Assembly: GCA_037783545.1 (NCBI GenBank)
Contig: JBBELK010001192.1
Location: forward strand, 80,277-144,276
Reading direction: 5' to 3'
Origin: Henricia sp. BOLD:AAB3569
Taxonomy: Eukaryota; Echinodermata; Asteroidea; Spinulosida; Echinasteridae
Length of the DNA stretch: 64,000 bases
The notes beneath the pieces are model-generated. The model had not been told where the DNA came from and searched no databases. It saw only the letters and a program-made list of their open reading frames with translations. A program made the position numbers and the translations under genes. Below, one piece after another: positions 1 through 10,091 of this stretch (its first letter is position 1; the number at the start of each line of letters is the position of its first letter).

Positions 1-3000
1 ACAAGTGCGCAATATAGAGTCTTTGGAGCATGCAAAATTTGAAGTTCGTCGGAACATTTTTCGACCTCCAAATTTGCCGACGTTTGGACCACACTTTGAC
101 CAAAATCCCGTCCCAAACTGGGCCGTGTCAACGACAGTCCGAAGGACTGAGCATGCGCACGAGTCAGGAGTACACCAAAGAGGTGTGTACAGACAGCCAC
201 AGGTTGCGGGAGCATCCAGTAAGCGCCAACCCCTTTTTTTTCTAAACTCTGAAATTTCTCTGCCATTTCCCGGCGAAAGTCTGTCAATTTTTTAGGACAA
301 GTGCGCAATATAGAGTCTTTGGAGCATGCAAAATTTGAAGTTCCTCGGAACATTTTTCGACCTCCAAATTTGCCGACGTTTGGACCACACTTTGACCAAA
401 ATCCCGTCCCAAACTGGGCCGTGTCAACGACAGTCCAAATGACTGAGCATGCGCACGAGTCAGGAGTACACCAAAGAGGTGTGTACAGACAGCCACAGGT
501 TGCGGGAGCATCCAGGAAGCGCCAACCCCTTTTTTTTCTAAACTCTGAAATTTCTCTGCCATTTCCCGGCGAAAGTCTGTCAATTTTTTAGGACAAGTGC
601 GCAATATAGAGTCTTTGGAGCATGCAAAATTTGAAGTTCGTCGGAACATTTTTCGACCTCCAAATTTGCCGACGTTTGGACCACACTTTGAGCAAAATCC
701 CGTCCCAAACTGGGCCGTGTCAACGACAGTCCGAAGGACTGAGCATGCGCACGAGTCAGGAGTACACCAAAGAGGTGTGTACAGACAGCCACAGGTTGCG
801 GGAGCAACCAGGAAGCGCCAACCCCTTTTTTTCTAAACTCTGAAATTTCTCTGCCATTTCCCGGCGAAAGTCTGTCAATTTTTTAGGACAAGTGCGCAAT
901 ATAGAGTCTTTGGAGCATGCAAAATTTGAAGTTCGTCGGAACATTTTTCGACCTCCAAATTTGCCGACGTTTGGACCACACTTTGACCAAAATCCCGTCC
1001 CAAACTGGGCCGTGTCAACGACAGTCCGAAGGACTGAGCATGCACACGAGTCAGGAGTACACCAAAGAGGTGTGTACAGACAGCCACAGGTTGCGGGAGC
1101 AACCAGGAAGCGCCAACCCCTTTTTTTTCTAAACTCTGAAATTTCTCTGCCATTTCCCGGCGAAAGTCTGTCAATTTTTTAGGACAAGTGCGCAATATAG
1201 AGTCTTTGGAGCATGCAAAATTTGAAGTTCGTCGGAACATTTTTCAACCTCCAAATTTGCCGACGTTTGGACCACACTTTGACAAAAATCCCGTCCCAAA
1301 CTGGGCCGTGTCAACGACAGTCCGAAGGACTGAGCATGCGCACGAGTCAGGAGTACACCAAAGAGGTGTGTACAGACAGCCACAGGTTGCGGGAGCATCC
1401 AGGAAGCGCCAACCCTTTTTTTTTCTAAACTCTGAAATTTCTCTGCCATTTCCCGGCGAAAGTGTGTCAATTTGTTAGGACAAGTGCGCAATATAGAGTC
1501 TTTGGAGCATGCAAACTTTGAAGTTCGTCGGAACATTTTTCGACCTCCAAATTTGCCGACGTTTGGACCACACTTTGACCAAAATCCCGTCCCAAACTGG
1601 GCCGTGTCAACGACAGTCCGAAGGACTGAGCATGCGCACGAGTCAGGAGTACACCAAAGAGGTGTGTACAGACAGCCACAGGTTGCGGGAGCAACCAGGA
1701 AGCGCCAACCCCTTTTTTTTCTAAACTCTGAAATTTCTCTGCCATTTCCCGGCGAAAGTCTGTCAATTTTTTAGGACAAGTGCGCAATATAGAGTCTTTG
1801 GAGCATGCAAAATTTGAAGTTCGTCGGAACATTTTTCAACCTCCAAATTTGCCGACGTTTGGACAACACTTTGACCAAAATCCCGTCCCAAACTGGGCCG
1901 TGTCAACGACAGTCCGAAGGACTGAGCATGCGCACGAGTCAGGAGTACACCAAAGAGGTGTGTACAGACAGCCACAGGTTGCGGGAGCATCCAGGAAGCG
2001 CCAACCCTTTTTTTTTCTAAACTCTGAAATTTCTCTGCCATTTCCCGGCGAAAGTGTGTCAATTTTTTAGGACAAGTGCGCAATATAGAGTCTTTGGAGC
2101 ATGCAAACTTTGAAGTTCGTCGGAACATTTTTCGACCTCCAAATTTGCCGACGTTTGGACCACACTTTGACCAAAATCCCGTCCCAAACTGGGCCGTGTC
2201 AACGACAGTCCGAAGGACTGAGCATGCGCACGAGTCAGGAGTACACCAAAGAGGTGTGTACAGACAGCCACAGGTTGCGGGAGCAACCAGGAAGCGCCAA
2301 CCCCTTTTTTTTCTAAACTCTGAAATTTCTCTGCCATTTCCCGGCGAAAGTCTGTCAATTTTTTAGGACAAGTGCGCAATATAGAGTCTTTGGAGCATGC
2401 AAAATTTGAAGTTCGTCGGAACATTTTTCAACCTCCAAATTTGCCGACGTTTGGACCACACTTTGACCAAAATCCCGTCCCAAACTGGGCCGTGTCAACG
2501 ACAGTCCGAAGGACTGAGCATGCGCACGAGTCAGGAGTACACCAAAGAGGTGTGTACAGACAGCCACAGGTTGCGGGAGCATCCAGGAAGCGCCAACCCT
2601 TTTTTTTTCTAAACTCTGAAATTTCTCTGCCATTTCCCGGCGAAAGTGTGTCAATTTTTTAGGACAAGTGCGCAATATAGAGTCTTTGGAGCATGCAAAC
2701 TTTGAAGTTCGTCGGAACCTTTTTCGACCTCCAAATTTGCCGACGTTTGGACCACACTTTGACCAAAATCCCGTCCCAAACTGGGCCGTGTCAACGACAG
2801 TCCGAAGGACTGAGCATGCGCACGAGTCAGGAGTACACCAAAGAGGTGTGTACAGACAGCCACAGGTTGCGGGAGCATCCAGGAAGCGCCAACCCCTTTT
2901 TTTTTCTAAACTCTGAAATTTCTCTGCCATTTCCCGGCGAAAGTCTGTCAATTTTGTAGGACAAGTGCGCAATATAGAGTCTTTGGAGCATGCAAAATTT

Positions 3001-6000
3001 GAAGTTCGTCGGAACATTTTTCGACCTCCAAATTTGCCGACGTTTGGACCACACTTTGACCAAAATCCCGTCCCAAACTGGGCCGTGTCAACGACAGTCC
3101 GAAGGACTGAGCATGCGCACGAGTCAGGAGTACACCAAAGAGGTGTGTACAGACAGCCACAGGTTGCGGGAGCATCCAGGAATCGCCAACCCCTTTTTTT
3201 TCTAAACTCTGAAATTTCTCTGCCATTTCCCGGCGAAAGTCTGTCAATTTTTTAGGACAAGTGCGCAATATAGAGTCTTTGGAGCATGCAAAATTTGAAG
3301 TTCGTCGGAACATTTTTCGACCTCCAAATTTACCGACGTTTGGACCACACTTTGACCAAAATCCCGTCCCAAACTGGGCCGTGTCAACGACAGTCCGAAG
3401 GACTGAGCATGCGCACGAGTCAGGAGTACACCAAAGAGGTGTGTACAGACAGCCACAGGTTGCGGGAGCATCCAGGAAGCGCCAACCCCTTTTTTTTCTA
3501 AACTCTGAAATTTCTCTGCCATTTCCCGGCGAAAGTCTGTCAATTTTTTAGGACAAGTGCGCAATATAGAGTCTTTGGAGCATGCAAAATTTGAAGTTCG
3601 TCGGAACATTTTTCGACCTCCAAATTTGCCGACGTTTGGACCACACTTTGACCAAAATCCCGTCCCAAACTGGGCCGTGTCAACGACAGTCCGAAGGACT
3701 GAGCATGCGCACGAGTCAGGAGTACACCAAAGAGGTGTGTACAGGAAGCCACAGGTTGCGGGAGCATCCAGGAAGCGCCAACCCCTTTTTTTTTCTAAAC
3801 TCTGAAATTTCTCTGCCATTTCCCGGCGAAAGTCTGTCAATTTTTTAGGACAAGTGCGCAATATAGAGTCTTTGGAGCATGCAAAATTTGAAGTTCGTCG
3901 GAACATTTTTCGACCTCCAAATTTGCCGACGTTTGGACCACACTTTGACCAAAATCCCGTCCCAAACTGGGCCGTGTCAACGACAGTCCGAAGGACTGAG
4001 CATGCGCACGAGTCAGGAGTACACCAAAGAGGTGTGTACAGACAGCCACAGGTTGCGGGAGCATCCAGGAAGCGCCAACCCTTTTTTTTTCTAAACTCTG
4101 AAATTTCTCTGCCATTTCCCGGCGAAAGTGTGTCAATTTTTTAGGACAAGTGCGCAATATAGAGTCTTTGGAGCATGCAAACTTTGAAGTTCGTCGGAAC
4201 ATTTTTCGACCTCCAAATTTGCCGACGTTTGGACCACACTTTGACCAAAATCCCGTCCCAAACTGGGCCGTGTCAACGACAGTCCGAAGGACTGAGCATG
4301 CGCACGAGTCAGGAGTACACCAAAGAGGTGTGTACAGACAGCCACAGGTTGCGGGAGCATCCAGGAAGCGCCAACCCCTTTTTTTCTAAACTCTGAAATT
4401 TCTCTGCCATTTCCCGGCGAAAGTCTGTCAATTTTTTAGGACAAGTGCGCAATATAGAGTCTTTGGAGCATGCAAAATTTGAAGTTCGTCGGAACATTTT
4501 TCGACCTCCAAATTTGCCGACGTTTGGACCACACTTTGACCAAAATCCCGTCCCAAACTGGGCCGTGTCAACGACAGTCCGAAGGACTGAGCATGCGCAC
4601 GAGTCAGGAGTACACCAAAGAGGTGTGTACAGACAGCCACAGGTTGCGGGAGCATCCAGGAAGCGCCAACCCCTTTTTTTTTCTAAACTCTGAAATTTCT
4701 CTGCCATTTCCCGGCGAAAGTCTGTCAATTTTGTAGGACAAGTGCGCAATATAGAGTCTTTGGAGCATGCAAAATTTGAAGTTCGTCGGAACATTTTTCG
4801 ACCTCCAAATTTGCCGACGTTTGGACCACACTTTGACCAAAATCCCGTCCCAAACTGGGCCGTGTCAACGACAGTCCGAAGGACTGAGCATGCGCACGAG
4901 TCAGGAGTACACCAAAGAGGTGTGTACAGACAGCCACAGGTTGCGGGAGCATCCAGGAATCGCCAACCCCTTTTTTTTCTAAACTCTGAAATTTCTCTGC
5001 CATTTCCCGGCGAAAGTCTGTCAATTTTTTAGGACAAGTGCGCAATATAGAGTCTTTGGAGCATGCAAAATTTGAAGTTCGTCGGAACATTTTTCGACCT
5101 CCAAATTTACCGACGTTTGGACCACACTTTGACCAAAATCCCGTCCCAAACTGGGCCGTGTCAACGACAGTCCGAAGGACTGAGCATGCGCACGAGTCAG
5201 GAGTACACCAAAGAGGTGTGTACAGACAGCCACAGGTTGCGGGAGCATCCAGGAAGCGCCAACCCCTTTTTTTTCTAAACTCTGAAATTTCTCTGCCATT
5301 TCCCGGCGAAAGTCTGTCAATTTTTTAGGACAAGTGCGCAATATAGAGTCTTTGGAGCATGCAAAATTTGAAGTTCGTCGGAACATTTTTCGACCTCCAA
5401 ATTTGCCGACGTTTGGACCACACTTTGACCAAAATCCCGTCCCAAACTGGGCCGTGTCAACGACAGTCCGAAGGACTGAGCATGCGCACGAGTCAGGAGT
5501 ACACCAAAGAGGTGTGTACAGACAGCCACAGGTTGCGGGAGCATCCAGGAATCGCCAACCCCTTTTTTTTCTAAACTCTGAAATTTCTCTGCCATTTCCC
5601 GGCGAAAGTCTGTCAATTTTTTAGGACAAGTGCGCAATATAGAGTCTTTGGAGCATGCAAAATTTGAAGTTCGTCGGAACATTTTTCGACCTCCAAATTT
5701 ACCGACGTTTGGACCACACTTTGACCAAAATCCCGTCCCAAACTGGGCCGTGTCAACGACAGTCCGAAGGACTGAGCATGCGCACGAGTCAGGAGTACAC
5801 CAAAGAGGTGTGTACAGACAGCCACAGGTTGCGGGAGCATCCAGGAAGCGCCAACCCCTTTTTTTTCTAAACTCTGAAATTTCTCTGCCATTTCCCGGCG
5901 AAAGTCTGTCAATTTTTTAGGACAAGTGCGCAATATAGAGTCTTTGGAGCATGCAAAATTTGAAGTTCGTCGGAACATTTTTCGACCTCCAAATTTGCCG

Positions 6001-8630
6001 ACGTTTGGACCACACTTTGACCAAAATCCCGTCCCAAACTGGGCCGTGTCAACGACAGTCCGAAGGACTGAGCATGCGCACGAGTCAGGAGTACACCAAA
6101 GAGGTGTGTACAGGCAGCCACAGGTTGCGGGAGCATCCAGGAAGCGCCAACCCCCCTTTTTTTTTCTAAACTCTGAAATTTCTCTGCCATTTCCCGGCGA
6201 AAGTCTGTCAATTTTTTAGGACAAGTGCGCAATATAGAGTCTTTGGAGCATGCAAAATTTGAAGTTCGTCGGAACATTTTTCGACCTCCAAATTTGCCGA
6301 CGTTTGGACCACACTTTGACCAAAATCCCGTCCCAAACTGGGCCGTGTCAACGACAGTCCGAAGGACTGAGCATGCGCACGAGTCAGGAGTACACCAAAG
6401 AGGTGTGTACAGACAGCCACAGGTTGCGGGAGCATCCAGGAAGCGCCAACCCCTTTTTGTTTCTAAACTCTGAAATTTCTCTGCCATTTCCCGGCGAAAG
6501 TCTGTCAATTTTTTAGGACAAGTGCGCAATATAGAGTCTTTGGAGCAGGCAAAATTTGAAGTTCGTCGGAACATTTTTCGACCTCCAAATTTGCCGACGT
6601 TTGGACCACACTTTGACCAAAATCCCGTCCCAAACTGGGCCGTGTCAACGACAGTCCGAAGGACTGAGCATGCGCACGAGTCAGGAGTACACCAAAGAGG
6701 TGTGTACAGACAGCCACAGGTTGCGGGAGCATCCAGGAAGCGCCAACCCCTTTTTTTTCTAAACTCTGAAATTTCTCTGCCATTTCCCGGCGAAAGTCTG
6801 TCAATTTTTTAGGACAAGTGCGCAATATAGAGTCTTTGGAGCATGCAAAATTTGAAGTTCGTCGGAACATTTTTCGACCTCCAAATTTGCCGACGTTTGG
6901 ACCACACTTTGACTAAAATCCCGTCCCAAACTGGGCCGTGTCAACGACAGTCCGAAGGACTGAGCATGCGCACGAGTCAGGAGTACACCAAAGAGGTGTG
7001 TACAGACAGCCACAGGTTGCGGGAGCATCCAGGAAGCGCCAACCCCTTTTTGTTTCTAAACTCTGAAATTTCTCTGCCATTTCCCGGCGAAAGTCTGTCA
7101 ATTTTTTAGGACAAGTGCGCAATATAGAGTCTTTGGAGCAGGCAAAATTTGAAGTTCGTCGGAACATTTTTCGACCTCCAAATTTGCCGACGTTTGGACC
7201 ACACTTTGACCAAAATCCCGTCCCAAACTGGGCCGTGTCAACGACAGTTCGAAGGACTGAGCATGCGCACGAGTCAGGAGTACACCAAAGAGGTGTGTAC
7301 AGACAGCCACAGGTTGCGGGAGCATCCAGGAAGCGCCAACCCCTTTTTTTTCTAAACTCTGAAATTTCTCTGCCATTTCCCGGCGAAAGTCTGTCAATTT
7401 TTTAGGACAAGTGCGCAATATAGAGTCTTTGGAGCATGCAAAATTTGAAGTTCGTCGGAACATTTTTCGACCTCCAAATTTGCCGACGTTTGGACCACAC
7501 TTTGACTAAAATCCCGTCCCAAACTGGGCCGTGTCAACGACAGTCCGAAGGACTGAGCATGCGCACGAGTCAGGAGTACACCAAAGAGGTGTGTACAGAC
7601 AGCCACAGGTTGCGGGAGCATCCAGGAAGCGCCAACCCCTTTTTTTTCTAAACTCTGAAATTTCTCTGCCATTTCCCGGCGAAAGTCTTTCAATTTTTTA
7701 GGACAAGTGCGCAATATAGAGTCTTTGGAGCATGCAAAATTTGAAGTTCGTCGGAACATTTTTCGACCTCCAAATTTGCCGACGTTTGGACCACACTTTG
7801 ACCAAAATCCCGTCCCAAACTGGGCCGTGTCAACGACAGTCCGAAGGACTGAGCATGCGCACGAGTCAGGAGTACACCAAAGAGGTGTGTACAGACAGCC
7901 ACAGGTTGCGGGAGCATCCAGGAAGCGCCAACCCCTTTTTTTTCTAAACTCTGAAATTTCTCTGCATTTCCCGGCGAAAGTCTGTCAATTTTTTAGGACA
8001 AGTGCGCAATATAGAGTCTTTGGAGCATGCAAAATTTGAAGTTCGTCGGAACATTTTTCGACCTCCAAATTTGCCGACGTTTGGACCACACTTTGACCAA
8101 AATCCCGTCCCAAACTGGGCCGTGTCAACGACAGTCCGAAGGACTGAGCATGCGCACGAGTCAGGAGTACACCAAAGAGGTGGGTACAGACAGCCACAGG
8201 TTGCGGGAGCATCCAGGAAGCGCCAACCCCTTTTTGTTTCTAAACTCTGAAATTTCTCTGCCATTTCCCGGCGAAAGTCTGTCAATTTTTTAGGACAAGT
8301 GCGCAATATAGAGTCTTTGGAGCATGCAAAATTTGAAGTTCGTCGGAACATTTTTCGACCTCCAAATTTGCCGACGTTTGGACCACACTTTGACCAAAAT
8401 CCCGTCCCAAACTGGGCCGTGTCAACGACAGTCCGAAGGACTGAGCATGCGCACGAGTCAGGAGTACACCAAAGAGGTGTGTACAGACAGCCACAGGTTG
8501 CGGGAGCATCCAGGAAGCGCCAACCCCTTTTTTTTCTAAACTCTGAAATTTCTCTGCCATTTCCCGGCGAAAGTCTGTCAATTTTTTAGGACAAGTGCGC
8601 AATATAGAGTCTTTGGAGCATGCAAAATTT
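1..8630. repeat. 296 bp satellite array, block 1 (~29 monomers)
   Basis: Head-to-tail monomers of about 296 bp. I phase them at ACAAGTGCGCAATATAGAG, which recurs near 1, 297, 593, 889, 1184 and so on. Monomers differ by a few substitutions and by T-run length (T5 to T9 before CTAAACTCTG). Landmarks are two GCATGC sites, a GCCGACGTTTGGACCAC segment, three short hairpins in the middle third and two T-runs. Open frames of 71-121 codons recur on both strands in every monomer, but 296 is not a multiple of three and indels are tolerated, so I treat the block as non-coding. The block ends inside CAAAATTT, where DIRS copy 1 is inserted. Centromeric or heterochromatic location is possible but not shown. 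Confidence 0.97.
1188..2963. repeat. Three-fold 592 bp dimeric higher-order repeat in the satellite
   Basis: Two monomer variants alternate. One has TTTTTCAACCTCC and GAAAGTGTGTCAA (1188, 1780, 2372). The other has GCAAACTTTGAAG (1484, 2076, 2668). Unit starts at 1188, 1780 and 2372 are exactly 592 bp apart. A related pair recurs at about 3854-4444. This is the expected product of unequal exchange in steps of two monomers. Confidence 0.85.
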
Positions 8631-8676
8631 TATAATTAAACGAAATGTAATGCAATGAAATTGAAGTTTAATTATG
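8631..8676 (-). repeat. 46 bp 3'-terminal extension of DIRS copy 1
   Basis: This A/T-rich segment lies outside the left ITR and has no counterpart at the right end. Its complement is kept in the ICR at 8954-8999. It contains a perfect 9 bp inverted repeat, TAATTAAAC (8633-8641) and GTTTAATTA (8666-8674). A one-sided extension copied in the ICR is a known DIRS feature. Copies 2 and 4 read TCTAATT at the tip, matching the ICR, whereas copies 1 and 3 read TATAATT. Confidence 0.85.
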
Positions 8677-8834
8677 ATTCTACCGAGTAACCACTAGCAC
8701 TGAAGGACTTACGTGAGATTGCACCTGCCACCGGTATTTGTTCGTCACGCTTGAAAGAACCCTTTATTGAAAGGCTTTCTCTCTGTGTGTATATAAGTGA
8801 GCCCCGCGGTCTATGCCTCAGGGCATTTTTGTGA
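8677..8834 (-). repeat. 3' inverted terminal repeat, DIRS copy 1
   Basis: 158 bp, inverted relative to 13153-13310. The inner ~117 bp match except for one base (CAGGGCATT versus CAGTGCATT). The outer ~34 bp diverge in an end-specific way (GAGTAACCACTAGCACTGAAGG versions here were read in parts against TCGTAACCACATAGCACTTC on the other side). Confidence 0.93.
8763..8768 (-). terminator. AATAAA polyadenylation signal in the 3' ITR, copy 1
   Basis: AATAAA on the - strand, about 350 nt beyond the YR stop. It is the only AATAAA I noticed between the YR stop and the 3' end in the sense direction. Because the repeat is inverted, the 5' ITR has AATAAA only on the antisense strand, so sense transcripts should be processed only here. 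Confidence 0.55.
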
Positions 8835-8917
8835 AAAAAGTGTAACTTTTTGCAGTCAAAGCTGGGAGGGAAAAAGTTAACCTAGCTTATAGCCAACCAC
8901 CACAAACAAGGGCGGGA

Positions 8918-9044
8918 ACGTAAGTCCTTCAGTGCTAGTGGTTACTCGGTAGAATCATAATTAAACTTCAATTTCATTGCATTACATTTCGTTTAATTAG
9001 AAAATTCTACCTCGTAACCACATAGCACTTCGGCCTTACGTGAG
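8918..9044 (-). repeat. Internal complementary region (ICR), DIRS copy 1
   Basis: 8918-8999 is the exact reverse complement of the left terminus from 8633 to 8714. 9002-9044 is the reverse complement of the last ~43 bp of the right terminus. Read on the - strand, the ICR therefore holds right end joined to left end (GGTAGAATTTTCTAATTAA across the junction), which is the sequence of a closed-circle intermediate. In the DIRS replication model this region templates completion of both ends and circularisation. It keeps both end-specific variants of the outer ITR. Confidence 0.93.
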
Positions 9045-9078
9045 ATGTTTAGAGCAACTGCAAAAAGTTTGAACGAAT

Positions 9079-9097
9079 GAATGTCGAATCGACATTC
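9079..9097. other. 19 bp palindrome between the YR stop and the ICR, copy 1
   Basis: GAATGTCGA A TCGACATTC: perfect 9 bp arms around one central base, in the 3' untranslated segment. It is conserved in all four copies. It could be a protein-binding site or part of a small RNA structure; function unknown. Confidence 0.6.
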
Positions 9098-9119
9098 AGT
9101 ACGTAACAGCGGTTTATGT

Positions 9120-10091
9120 TCACTGTAGTACATTAACAGCAAAAGAGTTATTGGACTCTTCCAATGGTTTGTTATAAAATCTGGCAAATGTCGATGATCT
9201 CGTCCAGCCGGCAGCTTTCATAATAATTTCTAAAGGTACAGCTTTCCTGGCTGCCGCACTGCATGATGCTGAACGTGTGCTATGGGCGGTAAATTTGTCC
9301 GTCCTAATGCCAGAAACCGTAAGTGTCGATTTAATCCATCGACCTATTGTCTCTGAACCCACTGCTTTGTGGGGTGAAACATAACTAATAAATAATCTTC
9401 TCTCCTTATTCCTGAAGGGTCTTGTTTTTTCAAGATACGTTTTTAGAACTGACATAACGCATAAAGAGTTATCATGCGGAAACGCAATTAAATTAATTTC
9501 AGTTCGAGGTTTGCCAATTTTACTTGTTTTAGTGGCATCCTCAATAATAAATTTAACGTTATCAGTGCCAACTTGGACTGTGTTAAGGTTAAGCAGAGCT
9601 AAAGTCTGACATCGCTGTCCCGATGTGAGAGCGACAAGTAAGACTAGCTTCATGGTTAGATTCTTTAACGAAAGCCCCTCTGTGGGCCCTAGAGTTCGTA
9701 GATAATCGAAGACTACCGCCACGTCCCACGTGTGAGAGTAGCGTGCCTTGGGTGGTCTCAGGTTGAATGCACCTTTCATTAGTCTTTTGACCAAGGGATG
9801 GGAGCCCACCGTAGATCCTTCTATTAGTGGGAGTAGTGCCGACAAAGCACACCGTGTGGTGTTCAGGTTGCTATACCGATTTCCTGACTCAAACTGGCTC
9901 GCGAGGAAGTTTAGGACTACCACCAAAGGTGGTCGAAGCGGATGAGTTTTCGTCCCAGCGCAGAACTGAAGCCACTTCCCGATGGCCGACTTGTAGCATT
10001 TTTTGGTGCTAGAGCGCCACGATGCGAGGATAAGTTGGGAAGCCGGTTTTGATACTCCCTGCTGTCGGAGGGCCTCCCTGATAAGTAGCAT
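9120..10091 (-). CDS. DIRS tyrosine recombinase (YR), copy 1, 323 aa
   Basis: Integrase that inserts the circular double-stranded DNA copy by site-specific recombination, acting in the nucleus. The C-terminal catalytic domain shows R160 in TSGQR, the H-x-x-R box as H270-S-T-R273, W296 in AAGWTR and the nucleophile Y306 in ARFYNKP. Residues about 25-110 form the N-terminal DNA-binding part. The 323 aa length is normal for a DIRS YR. The start is the ATG at 10091, but the ORF overlaps the 3' end of pol by 175 nt in the -1 frame. Expression as an RT-YR fusion through the heptamer at 9998-10004 is therefore an alternative to independent initiation. No catalytic residue is missing in this copy. 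Confidence 0.93.
   Translation of the reverse strand: MLLIREALRQQGVSKPASQLILASWRSSTKKCYKSAIGKWLQFCAGTKTHPLRPPLVVVLNFLASQFESGNRYSNLNTTRCALSALLPLIEGSTVGSHPLVKRLMKGAFNLRPPKARYSHTWDVAVVFDYLRTLGPTEGLSLKNLTMKLVLLVALTSGQRCQTLALLNLNTVQVGTDNVKFIIEDATKTSKIGKPRTEINLIAFPHDNSLCVMSVLKTYLEKTRPFRNKERRLFISYVSPHKAVGSETIGRWIKSTLTVSGIRTDKFTAHSTRSASCSAAARKAVPLEIIMKAAGWTRSSTFARFYNKPLEESNNSFAVNVLQ

Noticed and set aside
1..296. Hammerhead ribozyme or CENP-B box in the satellite monomer
   Set aside because: I found GAAA but no CTGANGA core on either strand, and TTCG occurrences do not fit the CENP-B box spacing.
1..8630. Recurrent 96 aa (+) and 121 aa (-) open frames, up to 433 aa at 58295-59596, as possible genes
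   Set aside because: They recur once per satellite monomer on both strands and in several frames, the period of 296 is not divisible by three, and indels freely shift them. They reflect low stop density in a tandem repeat.
9120..10091. Bacterial or phage integrase, or a Crypton
   Set aside because: It is linked to RT-RNase H, ITRs and an ICR in all copies, which defines DIRS. Ngaro and PAT types are disfavoured because the termini are inverted rather than split direct repeats.
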